This document shows positions 44,506 to 54,168 of a stretch of DNA of 64,000 bases, one piece after another. A program made the translations under genes and the position numbers. Within the stretch, counting starts at the first letter, position 1, and every line of letters starts with the position of its first letter. Under the pieces are notes generated by a model, which was not told where the DNA came from, searched no databases, and saw only the letters and a list, made by a program, of their open reading frames with translations. This stretch comes from an uncultured Bartonella sp. (GTDB lineage Bacteria > Pseudomonadota > Alphaproteobacteria > Rhizobiales > Rhizobiaceae), in assembly GCA_946478235.1 (NCBI GenBank), contig CAMLBF010000002.1:1-64000 (forward strand), given 5' to 3'.

Positions 44506-44544
44506 GGGAATGCTCTGGATAACAGGCGTTCCCTTTAATTTTTT
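44506..44544 (+). terminator. Terminator of gpt
   Basis: GGGAATGC (44506-44513) pairs with GCGTTCCC (44526-44533), with one T-G wobble, around a 12-base loop. It is followed by TTTAATTTTTT. Confidence 0.8.
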
Positions 44545-44872
44545 AACACGCAATAATTCGACTTTATTTAATTCAATAAAAACAATTGCTTCTTTATGAA
44601 TTATGCCAAGTCGCTTATTTGATTATGCATTAAGGTGAACTGTTGTCACCTGCCGGCGCTATCACGACCAATCCATCATCATAACCTATATGACTGGCAA
44701 TCATGCTTAAATTATTGACGTTGTTTTTTTGCCGATTAATTAATATTGTCGTCATAGAATTAGTACTTCCATTATGGAAATTGTATCTGGTTAATTCATA
44801 CAATCGCTTATCTGACTGCAAAAACGATAGGTAATCGGTAATATCCAGAAAAGACCAATAAATTTAGGCAAT
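44545..44872. other. Non-coding gap between gpt and ialB
   Basis: AT-rich and without a supported gene. It contains a hairpin AGGTGA-ACTGTTG-TCACCT (44633-44651) without a T tail. A 63-codon minus-strand reading frame (44630-44821) starts at TTG, lacks a ribosome site and resembles nothing I know. Confidence 0.4.
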
Positions 44873-44898
44873 AAAAAAGGCTCTTAAAGAGCCTTTTT
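44873..44898. terminator. Bidirectional terminator after ialB
   Basis: GGCTCT-TAA-AGAGCC (44879-44893) is flanked by six A's on the left and five T's on the right. It lies 28 bases past the ialB stop on the minus strand. Confidence 0.9.
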
Positions 44899-44925
44899 AA
44901 AAATTCTTCATCAACAAAGTCGTTA

Positions 44926-45540
44926 TCAGTTACCTGACTTCGCTTTCTCCTGCTCAGCGCGCATACGATCTTCGATCTCTTTTTGCTTAGCTTGAACAGC
45001 TTTTTGAAGTTTCATTTGTTCTGCTTCAAAGTCTTTTTCCTGCATACCAGGACCTGTGTAAGCAGCCTTGAAGCCATCAAGTGAAATTTCTACAGGATTT
45101 GGCGTACCACGGAAATTGATCGTTGTAACAACCAACTTCTGACCAGTCTTCATCGCATTGATAAGCTTATCATCAAATGCGTCATTAGCTATACAGCTAG
45201 GACCGTTACAGATAACGTAAGGAATCTTCTTTACAGGGCCATCACCAACTTGAATGTGGACACCTTCAGGAATGAAACGACCAGTTGGCACCTGAATGCC
45301 GATACGCTTTTCGTTTTGTTTCCCTTTAACTTCCACCAAGTTAACCGCCGTAAGTGGTTGGCCGGTATTAGAAACAACGGTATTCATTGTGTTACAAACA
45401 TCAACATCCTGTTGCTTGCTGCAAACTTTATACCAGCCCTGAGGCATGCCCTGTGCATTGGCAGTGCTATATGACGCAACGAATAGTGCAGCAGCGCCAG
45501 CCAGTGCGGAAATAGCAGCGTAGGTTTTTTTATGGGACAT
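44926..45540 (-). CDS. ialB: Invasion-associated locus B (IalB) family protein
   Basis: A secreted protein of 204 aa with a Sec signal (cleavage near ANAQ). It matches the IalB family: GWYKVCSKQQDVDVCNT with paired cysteines, CNGPSCIANDAFDD with another pair, and the IQVPTGRFIPEGV segment. The last 45 residues are a charged helix (KDFEAEQMKLQKA...). Named for Bartonella erythrocyte invasion, but the family is widespread in non-pathogenic Rhizobiales, so a host role must not be assumed. Monocistronic with its own terminator. Confidence 0.92.
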   Translation of the reverse strand: MSHKKTYAAISALAGAAALFVASYSTANAQGMPQGWYKVCSKQQDVDVCNTMNTVVSNTGQPLTAVNLVEVKGKQNEKRIGIQVPTGRFIPEGVHIQVGDGPVKKIPYVICNGPSCIANDAFDDKLINAMKTGQKLVVTTINFRGTPNPVEISLDGFKAAYTGPGMQEKDFEAEQMKLQKAVQAKQKEIEDRMRAEQEKAKSGN

Positions 45541-45582
45541 GATCAGGCAAATCCTTTCAATGCACGAAAAAACAATCCCGAA

Positions 45583-45597
45583 AGGTAAATATTACCT
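45583..45597. promoter_or_regulatory. 15-bp perfect palindrome upstream of ialB
   Basis: AGGTAA-ATA-TTACCT lies 43 bases upstream of the ialB start. Its size and place suggest an operator near the promoter, but no regulator is identified. Confidence 0.4.
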
Positions 45598-45867
45598 CAT
45601 CCAACATAATTGATTCGTAAAAAACAATTGGACGATGATTTCCTTCCTTAAGCGCCATTTACACAAGATTGATCAAAAAATCCAGAGTCGACGCTATATA
45701 AATTGTAAATTGCACCGATCTTTCTTAAGTTCAAATCACATACGGTTTATCGTTGTTACATTAGAACAGGCATTTTTCTACAAAAATAGACTACAAGAAC
45801 ACTAAAAATAAAGTCAAATGCGTTAGTTTTGTCGAATCATCTTTTAAACTTGTTATAGGGTTCGTTT
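45598..45867. other. Divergent intergenic region ialB / peptide-binding protein
   Basis: About 270 AT-rich bases separating divergent genes. It must hold both promoters, but I find no strong consensus pair or repeat beyond the palindrome next to ialB. Confidence 0.4.
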
Positions 45868-47688
45868 ATGTTCCACTTTCATAAACAGATTTTAGTCTAT
45901 CTTGCCTTTTTGTTCTGGGTCACAACACCGCTTTGTCATGCAGATGAATCTGCTATTGCAATGCATGGACAACCACAACTTGGAACAGCTTTTGATCATT
46001 TCCCCTATAGCAATCCGCAAGCACCAAAAGGGGGCAAAATTACATTTGGTGTTGTGGGAACATTTGACGGTTTAAATCCATTTGTTATTCGCAGTTTCCG
46101 AACAACCGCTCGCGGATTATTTGCCGATGAACAATTTGGTGGTTTGGTTTATGAAGCGCTTATGGTGCGTTCGCGTGACGAACCTTTTACACTTTATGGA
46201 TTAATCGCAAAATCCGTTGAACTGAATGATGAACGTACAGAAATAACGTTTCATCTTGATCCACTGGCAAAATTTTCTGATGGAACGCCGATTACTGCTG
46301 ATGACGTAATTTTCACGGTTGATTTGTTAAAAAATAAGGGGCGCCCTCCTTTTGATCGATATATGAAACGAATTGAATCTGTTGAGAAAATTGACACCTA
46401 TACGGTGAAAATGCGCTTTCCCCACTCTAACGACAGAGAATTTCCTTTTATTCTGGCAAGCAGTATCCCTGTTTTGCCTAAGCATTTGATTAATGTGGAA
46501 ACTTTTGAAAAGAACGGATTAACGATCATACCCGGTAGTGGGCCTTATATCATCGCACGCGCAGAACCCGGAGAGCGCATTGTTTATCAGCGTAATCCCA
46601 ATTATTGGGGCAAGGACTTGCCGGTAAACCGTGGAATGAACAATTTTGAAACGGTGCAAATTGAATATTTTCGTAATGATAACACGCGGTTTGAAGCCTT
46701 TAAAAAAGGGATTTTGGACGTATTTCTAGAAGAACCTGCGAATCCTAATCGTTGGCGCTTATCCTATAACTTTCCAGCCGTACATAATGGACAGGTCATC
46801 AAGGAAAATTTCAAAAAAGGCACGCCGGCTGATATGATCGGTTTCGTATTCAATACAAGGAGACCCGTATTTCAAGATAGGCGTGTAAGGCAAGCATTGT
46901 CATTGGTATTTGATTTTGAATGGGTAAACCACAATCTGTTTGATGATGTTTATAGCCGCACGCAGGGCTTCTGGTATGGTTCAAGTCTGTCTTCTGTCGG
47001 GATAGCCGCATCTGATAGAGAAAAACAACTGTTATCACCATTTCCTAATGCTGTTTTACCAGAAGTGATGGATGGCACTTGGCATATCAAAAAAACCGAT
47101 GCGTCGGGTATGGATAGAGAATCTGCCGAGCAGGCATGGAAACTTTTGTCTCAAGCCGGATTTAAATTAAAAAACAATAAAGCGATTGCCCCTGACGGAA
47201 ATCCATTAAAATTCGAGATTATGACGCAATCGTTGGAAGAAGAAAAAATAGCCTTGGCTTATCAACGCTCCTTGGCAAGAATAGGTGTTGATGCAGAAGT
47301 CCGCACGGTTGATGACACGCAATATCAAAACCGCTTAACGTCTTTTGATTATGATATGATTATTGGTAAATTAAAGGCGTCAATGTCTCCCGGCAATGAA
47401 CAAATCAATCGTTGGGGTTCTGCTTCGCGCAATATTGAAGGAAGTTTCAATTTTGCAGGTACAGCCGATCCCGCGATAGATGCGATGATTACTGCTTTGT
47501 TGGACGCGCGTTCCAACGAGGATTTTGTCGCGGCGGTCAGAGCTTTGGATCGTGTTCTTATTTCAGGAAGCTATTATCTTCCTCTTTATCATTTGCCTAA
47601 TCAATGGGTTGCCCGCTGGTCGCATATTGATCATCCGCAATATACATCATTATATGGCTATCGTTTACCAACATGGTGGCATCGTTAA
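45868..47688 (+). CDS. Periplasmic oligopeptide-type ABC substrate-binding protein (YejA-like)
   Basis: 606 aa. Signal peptide cleaved near CHADES. An extended family 5 solute-binding fold: PQAPKGGKITFG near residue 50, FHLDPLAKFSDGTPITADDV and a typical NPNYWGKDLPV segment. It most resembles YejA, the binding protein of the Yej (microcin C/peptide) importer. No permease or ATPase genes are adjacent, so it works with components encoded elsewhere or is an orphan. The start has only a weak ribosome site. Confidence 0.88.
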   Translation: MFHFHKQILVYLAFLFWVTTPLCHADESAIAMHGQPQLGTAFDHFPYSNPQAPKGGKITFGVVGTFDGLNPFVIRSFRTTARGLFADEQFGGLVYEALMVRSRDEPFTLYGLIAKSVELNDERTEITFHLDPLAKFSDGTPITADDVIFTVDLLKNKGRPPFDRYMKRIESVEKIDTYTVKMRFPHSNDREFPFILASSIPVLPKHLINVETFEKNGLTIIPGSGPYIIARAEPGERIVYQRNPNYWGKDLPVNRGMNNFETVQIEYFRNDNTRFEAFKKGILDVFLEEPANPNRWRLSYNFPAVHNGQVIKENFKKGTPADMIGFVFNTRRPVFQDRRVRQALSLVFDFEWVNHNLFDDVYSRTQGFWYGSSLSSVGIAASDREKQLLSPFPNAVLPEVMDGTWHIKKTDASGMDRESAEQAWKLLSQAGFKLKNNKAIAPDGNPLKFEIMTQSLEEEKIALAYQRSLARIGVDAEVRTVDDTQYQNRLTSFDYDMIIGKLKASMSPGNEQINRWGSASRNIEGSFNFAGTADPAIDAMITALLDARSNEDFVAAVRALDRVLISGSYYLPLYHLPNQWVARWSHIDHPQYTSLYGYRLPTWWHR

Positions 47689-47702
47689 GGAAGGTTGTTA
47701 AG

Positions 47703-48377
47703 GTGAGTTCGAAGACAATTTATATCAATATGGTTGGAGACCTTGTTTGTCCTTGGTGTTTTCTTGGACGCAAAAGATTGCTGAAAGCCATTGCAAGTCT
47801 ACCTAATATAGACATTCGTCTTTTATGGAAGCCGTTTCAACTGCGCCCCGATATGCCTCCTCTTGGCAAACCATATCAACAACACATGAAAACGGTATTG
47901 GGAAGCCAAGATGCCGTTGATGAAGCGGAACGGTCACTTATCGAATTGGGGAGCCAAGAAGATATAGAATTTGACTTTGCCGCTATAAAAATTGCACCAA
48001 ATACACTCAATGCTCACCGCGTGGTTTATTGGGCAGAGCAAGACCAACCCGACACACAAAACAAATTAATCGACGAACTATATTCTCGTTATTTTGAACA
48101 GGGGCAAAACATTGGTGATAAATCAGTTCTTGTTGATGCAGCAGGGGCAGTTGGCATGCGTGCTGATGTTATAGAAAAATTGCTAAATACCGAGATTGAC
48201 TGCGATACACTGCAACAAGATTGCGCGAAGGCCTTTCAAATTGGGGTTCGAGGTGTTCCCTGTTTTATTATTGACCAGAAATACGTAATTATGGGCGCGC
48301 AGCCGCAAGAAGTTCTTGCCGATGCAATCCAACAAATAGCAGATGGTTTCGAGCCCGGTCACACAGAAGACCGTTAA
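47703..48377 (+). CDS. DsbA-family thiol oxidoreductase (FrnE-like)
   Basis: A thioredoxin-fold protein with the redox motif CPWC near the N-terminus (GDLVCPWCFLGRKR) and the cis-Pro region GVRGVPCFII. I choose the GTG at 47703, which has AAGGAAGG eight bases upstream just after the previous stop; an earlier in-frame ATG at 47673 would overlap the binding-protein gene. It has no signal peptide, so it is cytoplasmic (FrnE or 2-hydroxychromene isomerase-like group). Function not predictable further. Convergent with mfd. Confidence 0.88.
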   Translation: MSSKTIYINMVGDLVCPWCFLGRKRLLKAIASLPNIDIRLLWKPFQLRPDMPPLGKPYQQHMKTVLGSQDAVDEAERSLIELGSQEDIEFDFAAIKIAPNTLNAHRVVYWAEQDQPDTQNKLIDELYSRYFEQGQNIGDKSVLVDAAGAVGMRADVIEKLLNTEIDCDTLQQDCAKAFQIGVRGVPCFIIDQKYVIMGAQPQEVLADAIQQIADGFEPGHTEDR

Positions 48378-48420
48378 TACATACGATTTTACAAAATTAT
48401 TCCAGCCTGGCGAGGAAGCG

Positions 48421-51400
48421 TCATTTGCTTGATGCTTCTTTAGCAAGTTTAACCAACTGTGTCATGACAGTGGCTGCACCATTTAGTCTTTTATCTGGAG
48501 TTGGCCAATCACGAATAAATACGATACTTTGATCGGCGCGTATTTTGGCCATGCTGCCTTGTTCACCAATCCATTTAATAAGGCCAACACCATTGGCAAA
48601 TTTATTATCTCTGAATTGTATGACGACACCTTTGGGACCAGCATCAAGCTTCTCTACATTTGCTGTACGACAAAGTGCTTTAATAAATACGACTTTAAGC
48701 AAATGCTGCACTTCTGTTGGTAGTGGTCCGAAACGATCTATCAACTCTGCACCAAAAGCATCAATTTCCGAGAGATCTTCAAGATCCGCCAATCGACGAT
48801 AAAGTCCCATACGTAATGGTAAATCAGGCACATAATTTTCCGGAATCAAGACCGACGTGCCAACAGAAATCTGAGGTGACCATTGTCCATCATCGCTGGC
48901 GACCGATCCATCTTTCAGTTCTGCTACGGCTTCTTCGAGCATTTGTTGATAAAGCTCAAAACCGACTTCTTTGATGTGTCCGGATTGTTCTTCCCCTAAG
49001 AGATTACCGGCACCGCGAATATCCATATCGTGGCTTGCAAGCTGGAAACCGGCACCCAATGTATCAAGTGACTGTAAAACTTTTAATCTGCGATCTGCAC
49101 CAGGTGTTAACACACGGTTTGCTGGCAAGGTGAAGAGCGCATAGGCGCGCTGTTTGGAACGTCCAACACGTCCTCTTAATTGGTAGAGCGCGGCTAGTCC
49201 GAACATATCTGCCCGATGAACAATAAGCGTATTGGCAGAAGGAATATCCAAACCTGATTCAACAATGGTTGTTGACAATAACACATCATATTGCCCATCA
49301 TAAAACGCGTTCATGATGTCATCCAATTGCCCTGGAGCCATTTGTCCGTGGGCAACTGTCACTCTCAACTCTGGTACATGCGTTTGAAGAAACTCCTGCA
49401 CATCTTTCAAATCGGATATGCGTGGGCAAACGTAAAAGCTTTGGCCGCCCCTATAATGTTCTCGCATGAGCGTTTCACGAACAATAAGCGGATCGAAAGG
49501 TGATACAAAAGTTCTCACCGCCATCCGGTCAATCGGTGGAGTTGTTATCAGAGACAGTTCTCGCACACCCGTCAATGCAAGTTGCAAAGTTCTGGGGATC
49601 GGTGTTGCTGAAAGCGTCAGAACGTGGATATCTGTTTTCAATTCTTTCAAACGTTCTTTGTGTTTTACGCCAAAATGCTGCTCTTCATCGATAATCAATA
49701 AACCCAATCTTGCAAAATCCATAGAAGAACCAAGCAGCGCATGCGTTCCGATGACGATATCGATATCTCCTTCATGTACACCACGTTTTACGACAGATAA
49801 TTCTTTAGAACCCACAAGACGGGATGCATGACCAATTTTTACAGGTAGCCCCTGAAAACGGGCGGCAAAAGTTTTATAATGCTGACGGGATAACAAAGTT
49901 GTCGGAACGACTACAGCGACCTGATAGCCATTTAATGCGGCCACAAATGCCGCGCGTATAGCAACTTCAGTCTTGCCAAAACCAACATCACCACAAATAA
50001 GGCGATCCATTGGCTTACCGGCTGCCAGATCATCCAACACTGAATCTATTGCTCTTAACTGATCGTCTGTTTCGTCATAAGGAAAACGCGCTACAAATTC
50101 GTCATAAGTTCCAGTTGGCGGAATAAGCGCTGGTGCGCCGCGCATAGCGCGCTCGGCCGCAATATGTATGAGCTGTCCAGCAATTTCGAGTAAGCGTTTT
50201 TTCAGCTTTGCTTTACGTGCCTGCCACGCAACACCACCAAGCTTATCGAGTACAACCGTTGCCCCCTCGCCTCCATAACGAGAGAGTAACTCGATATTTT
50301 CAACTGGTAAGAATAGGCGGTCATCACCAGCATAATGGATTTCCAGACAATCACGCGGAATACCTGCCGCAGTTATCGTCTTCAAGCCGATAAATTTACC
50401 AATACCGTGATCAACATGAACCACTATATCGCCACTATTAAGTGTTGTGACTTCCGAGATAAAATCAGCATTGCGTTTACGACGACGAGCAGATCGCACA
50501 AGACGATCACCCAACACATCCTGTTCGGCAATAACAACAAGATCATCCGCGACAAATCCGTGTTCGATCGTTAACACAGCCGATGTTATGCGATCACGCG
50601 GCGTTGCTTTTATGGTATGAAGCGAGTTTACCTTTTCTATCTTTTTAAGGCCATGTTCGTCCAGGACCTGTACCAGCCTATCCAAAGACCCTTCAGACCA
50701 ACCCGCAATCAGAACCTTATTGCCGGCGGCTCGCAAATTGGCAATATGGTCTACAACGCTAGCAAAAAGATTTTTTTCTTCCGAATTTCTCTCTTCAACA
50801 AAATCACGACCGGCTGAAACGTTGCTATGAACCACTGTATAACGCGCGGACTCTGGCACATTAAAAGGTGTCAAATCAATGCGATGTTTAGCCTTCTTCG
50901 CTTCGATGAATACTTGTTCAGACGTCAGATAAAGCTCGTTTGGTTTCACCGGATGATAGGAATTGGCCGCCTCATCAGCATTTCTTTGATCCAGACGCGC
51001 TTGATAATAATCCTCAACGAGTTTTGTGCGCTCAATCATTGCCTCTTCGGCAAGGTGGTCAAACACAACTGGAATATCGCCAACATGATCAAAAATGGTT
51101 TCCAACTTGTCATAAAATAATGGCAACCAATGTTCCATTCCTGAAAATCTGCGTCCCTCAGAAATGGCATCATAAAGCGCATCATTGCGATCAGCGGCGC
51201 CAAACATTTTAATATAATTTGTACGGAAACGACTGATAACTTCCGCATTGAGCGTAACTTCGCTCATCGGTTGAAGTGAAAATTCCTTTAGGGTTTTGAT
51301 GGTTCTCTGGGTTGCAGCATCAAATGCGCGAATTGTTTCTAACGTATCACCAAAAAAATCCAACCGCACAGGTTCTTCACTACTCGGCGAATACAAATCC

Positions 51401-51927
51401 AAGATTCCGCCTCGAACGGCAAACTCCCCAACATCCCTGACTGTTGATACCCGTTCAAAACCATTATGTTCAAGATGATGGATAAGTTTATCCATATCGA
51501 CACTTTGACCAGGGGTAATAAGGTTGATCTCACCATCAAGAACAGAGCGCGGCGGCAATTTTTGCATTACAGCATTTGCTGTTGTTAATATAATCGCCGG
51601 ATGTGTTTTTTTACGTAAGGAAGCCAAATCAGCTAGTGCAGCCATACGACGAGCAGAAATTGCTGAACTTGGCGAAACGCGGTCATAGGGCAAACAATCC
51701 CATGATGGCAGTTGAAGCACAGGCATTTGCGCTTCAATGAATCCCAATGCGCGCGTTAAATCATCAAGTTTTTGTCCATCACGCGCAACAAACATAATTG
51801 GTTGTGTTTTACCAATTTCATTTGCAATTTTAAAAAGTGCAAAGGGTTCATAACCAGATGCAACACCATCAAGCATGATGTGTTTGGACGCACTGTCCAA
51901 TTTGAAGTTGTTTTTAAAAACTGACAT
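48421..51927 (-). CDS. mfd: Transcription-repair coupling factor Mfd
   Basis: A 1168-aa DNA translocase that removes stalled RNA polymerase and recruits UvrA. UvrB-like N-terminal module, then the CarD-like RNA polymerase interaction domain (GDIVVHVDHGIGKFIGL), superfamily 2 helicase motifs (Walker A GDVGFGKTE, Walker B DEEQHFG, RGRVGRSKQRAYA) and a C-terminal TRCF domain. Full family length. It follows sdhE by two bases. Confidence 0.97.
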   Translation of the reverse strand: MSVFKNNFKLDSASKHIMLDGVASGYEPFALFKIANEIGKTQPIMFVARDGQKLDDLTRALGFIEAQMPVLQLPSWDCLPYDRVSPSSAISARRMAALADLASLRKKTHPAIILTTANAVMQKLPPRSVLDGEINLITPGQSVDMDKLIHHLEHNGFERVSTVRDVGEFAVRGGILDLYSPSSEEPVRLDFFGDTLETIRAFDAATQRTIKTLKEFSLQPMSEVTLNAEVISRFRTNYIKMFGAADRNDALYDAISEGRRFSGMEHWLPLFYDKLETIFDHVGDIPVVFDHLAEEAMIERTKLVEDYYQARLDQRNADEAANSYHPVKPNELYLTSEQVFIEAKKAKHRIDLTPFNVPESARYTVVHSNVSAGRDFVEERNSEEKNLFASVVDHIANLRAAGNKVLIAGWSEGSLDRLVQVLDEHGLKKIEKVNSLHTIKATPRDRITSAVLTIEHGFVADDLVVIAEQDVLGDRLVRSARRRKRNADFISEVTTLNSGDIVVHVDHGIGKFIGLKTITAAGIPRDCLEIHYAGDDRLFLPVENIELLSRYGGEGATVVLDKLGGVAWQARKAKLKKRLLEIAGQLIHIAAERAMRGAPALIPPTGTYDEFVARFPYDETDDQLRAIDSVLDDLAAGKPMDRLICGDVGFGKTEVAIRAAFVAALNGYQVAVVVPTTLLSRQHYKTFAARFQGLPVKIGHASRLVGSKELSVVKRGVHEGDIDIVIGTHALLGSSMDFARLGLLIIDEEQHFGVKHKERLKELKTDIHVLTLSATPIPRTLQLALTGVRELSLITTPPIDRMAVRTFVSPFDPLIVRETLMREHYRGGQSFYVCPRISDLKDVQEFLQTHVPELRVTVAHGQMAPGQLDDIMNAFYDGQYDVLLSTTIVESGLDIPSANTLIVHRADMFGLAALYQLRGRVGRSKQRAYALFTLPANRVLTPGADRRLKVLQSLDTLGAGFQLASHDMDIRGAGNLLGEEQSGHIKEVGFELYQQMLEEAVAELKDGSVASDDGQWSPQISVGTSVLIPENYVPDLPLRMGLYRRLADLEDLSEIDAFGAELIDRFGPLPTEVQHLLKVVFIKALCRTANVEKLDAGPKGVVIQFRDNKFANGVGLIKWIGEQGSMAKIRADQSIVFIRDWPTPDKRLNGAATVMTQLVKLAKEASSK

Positions 51928-51929
51928 AA

Positions 51930-52223
51930 CTAGACGGTAAAATCCATTCGAGTACGATAAGCAAGAATGTCGCGGAAAAGCGCCGTGTCAACATCTTTTG
52001 GAACAGCAACCTCTCCTGTGACCCAAGTCAAAAGATCCCGATCTTCAAATGACATAATAAATTCAAGTTCATCTATGGTTGTGTCATCCATTTCACCAAC
52101 ATGGGCATCGACATATTGTCCAAAGACAAGATCCATCTCTCTAATACCGCGGTGCCAAGCGCGAAATACAAGTCGACGGCGGCGTGCATCCAGCTTGCTG
52201 GTATCAACTCTTGAACCTGTCAT
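51930..52223 (-). CDS. sdhE: Succinate dehydrogenase assembly factor SdhE
   Basis: Flavinates SdhA and related flavoproteins. The conserved RGxxE motif is HRGIREMD, and WVTGE is close to the end. I use the ATG at 52223 (98 aa including it), because GGAGG lies five bases upstream; a TTG at 52235 would add four residues. In Rhizobiales it commonly sits beside mfd. Confidence 0.94.
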   Translation of the reverse strand: MTGSRVDTSKLDARRRRLVFRAWHRGIREMDLVFGQYVDAHVGEMDDTTIDELEFIMSFEDRDLLTWVTGEVAVPKDVDTALFRDILAYRTRMDFTV

Positions 52224-52376
52224 CTCCACCTCCAACTATTTTTTTAAGTTTTAAGCCATATATCGCTCTATTACTTTTCTTTCAACAACATGCTATTTGA
52301 GCTGCCATCTAATTTGTTGCAAAAGATATATTACCTATTTGTTATCACGTCCAAATGCATATAACGAGTTTCAACC

Positions 52377-53096
52377 ATGGAGCCTATAACCAATTATAAA
52401 CTATTCAAAAATGGTGTGATAGCTTGCATACCGACTTTGTTGGGGTATTGGGCCATTGGCTTTGCCTGTGGTGCTATAGGTACAGTCTCAGGTTTCACCA
52501 TATTGCAAGTTTTTTGCCTTAGCTTTTTTGTTTATGCCGGTTCGGCACAGTTTCTTTTTTATTCACTCTGTTCAACTGGAGCGGATTTATTACAAATTGC
52601 GCTTGGTATCGCCTTCATCAACATTCGTTATCTACTAATCAACTCATATATGGCGCAATTTTTTAACCATGCCAATTTATTTGAAAAACTTATCGGTGGT
52701 TTTCTAATGACCGATGAAACCTTCGGTGTCGCCTCACAATATGCGATAAAAAATCAAAATAAATTGCCCTTTCCGTGGCTTTTAGGTTTGAATGTTACGG
52801 CTTGGCTAAGCTGGATAGCTGCAACAGTCCTAGGTGCTACTTTTGCTACCGCCCTGCCAGATTGGTTGCGTGATAGTTTAAGCTTTAGTTTGGTAGGTAT
52901 GTTTGTTGGGTTACTTCTATTAGGCTGGCATGCAAGCCAGTCAAAAAAAATAGATATTATTGTCATACTCATTGCCATCATTGTCGTCACTGTGAGCCAT
53001 GGGCATATCGGGTCAAATATTTCCACTATGATTGCAACATTCATCGCCGCAACCATTGGCATGATCATGCTTTTGAGCCGTGAGAAGGCAAGATAA
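52377..53096 (+). CDS. azlC: Branched-chain amino acid export protein AzlC
   Basis: The large subunit of an AzlCD exporter, an inner-membrane protein of 239 aa with about seven helices. Typical segments are LGYWAIGFACGAIG, FVYAGSAQFLFYSL and NIRYLLINSYMAQFF. azlD follows one base after the stop. Confidence 0.94.
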   Translation: MEPITNYKLFKNGVIACIPTLLGYWAIGFACGAIGTVSGFTILQVFCLSFFVYAGSAQFLFYSLCSTGADLLQIALGIAFINIRYLLINSYMAQFFNHANLFEKLIGGFLMTDETFGVASQYAIKNQNKLPFPWLLGLNVTAWLSWIAATVLGATFATALPDWLRDSLSFSLVGMFVGLLLLGWHASQSKKIDIIVILIAIIVVTVSHGHIGSNISTMIATFIAATIGMIMLLSREKAR

Positions 53097-53097
53097 T

Positions 53098-53412
53098 ATG
53101 ACAGACAATATTGGATTAGGTATTTTAATTGCGGCTGTCGTAACAGCGATGATACGTATTGTCCCAATAGTATTTTTGGCACATAGAAAATATCCAAAAC
53201 CAATACGCTATTGGCTGAATTTTGTTCCGGCCGCCGTACTGTCTGCGATTATTGCAGCAGAAATTGTCGATAAAAATCAATATACAAGTTTTGGAATTTC
53301 AGTTGCGCTTGCAGCCACCATTACAGCCGTTTTAGCTGGCTTGGTAACTCGAAGCCTATTTGCAACAGTTATCGTGAGTATTATGGCTTATCTACTTTTC
53401 CAGAATATATAA
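53098..53412 (+). CDS. azlD: AzlD small subunit
   Basis: 104 aa from the ATG at 53098, which sits one base after the azlC stop; an earlier start inside azlC is not needed. Four hydrophobic helices, with the family motif IRYWLNFVPAAVLSAIIAAE. Partner of AzlC. Confidence 0.93.
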   Translation: MTDNIGLGILIAAVVTAMIRIVPIVFLAHRKYPKPIRYWLNFVPAAVLSAIIAAEIVDKNQYTSFGISVALAATITAVLAGLVTRSLFATVIVSIMAYLLFQNI

Positions 53413-53473
53413 TTGGATAGTTCTTGATCAATTGCCAATCTTAAACCCAAAAGTTACCGGTAAATAATGGTAT

Positions 53474-53498
53474 AGCCCCCAATACGATTATGGGAGCT
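53474..53498. terminator. Candidate hairpin at azlD/lolD convergence
   Basis: AGCCCCCA (53474-53481) pairs with TGGGAGCT (53491-53498) around nine bases. One pair is a wobble on the RNA. It has little T tail on either strand and overlaps the last codons of lolD, so function is uncertain. Confidence 0.4.
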
Positions 53499-54168
53499 CG
53501 ACAATTTTACCACCTTTAAGCGTAATCCGGCGATCCATCTGCTTTGCCAAAGCCAAATTATGTGTCGCTATTAATGCAGCCAAACCGGACTGCTTTACAA
53601 GTGCGGATAAAGCCTGAAACACATAAGCCGATGTGACAGGATCAAGATTGCCAGTCGGCTCATCTGCCAGTAATATTGACGGCGCATTCGATACAGCACG
53701 TGCAATTGCAACCCTTTGCTGTTCACCGCCTGATAATTCTGATGGGCGGTGTTTCGCTCTGTGGGCTACTCTTAAATATGTCAGTAGCTTTAGTCCTCTA
53801 TCCGCAGCTTCAGATTTTTTTAATCCTGAAATCATTTGCGGTATCATAACATTCTCAAGAGCCGTAAATTCCGGTAACAAATGATGGAATTGATATACAA
53901 AACCAATATCATTTCTGCGTATTGCGGTGCGCTCATTGTCTGTCAACTTGGAGCATGAGTGCCCACGTAAAACAACATCACCGCCATTGGGCCGCTCTAG
54001 CAGCCCAGCAATATGCAGAAGCGTTGATTTACCTGCACCCGAGGGTGCAACCAAAGCAACTGTTTGCCCAGCATCGAGAGAAAAGTTTGCCTTATCAAGA
54101 ATGACAAGTGGTTTGTCACTATCAAGATAAACACGCTCTATATCAACAAGCTCTAATAGCGACGCCAT
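53488..54168 (-). CDS. lolD: Lipoprotein-releasing ATPase LolD
   Basis: ABC ATPase of 226 aa that powers lipoprotein extraction from the inner membrane. Walker A is APSGAGKST, the signature [14 protein letters not shown], and Walker [13 protein letters not shown]. The start shares one base with the lolC stop (TAATG), showing coupling. Confidence 0.95.
   Translation of the reverse strand: MASLLELVDIERVYLDSDKPLVILDKANFSLDAGQTVALVAPSGAGKSTLLHIAGLLERPNGGDVVLRGHSCSKLTDNERTAIRRNDIGFVYQFHHLLPEFTALENVMIPQMISGLKKSEAADRGLKLLTYLRVAHRAKHRPSELSGGEQQRVAIARAVSNAPSILLADEPTGNLDPVTSAYVFQALSALVKQSGLAALIATHNLALAKQMDRRITLKGGKIVELP

Noticed and set aside
44630-44821. 63-codon minus-strand reading frame between gpt and ialB
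   Set aside because: It starts at TTG, has no ribosome site and resembles no family I know; treated as non-coding.
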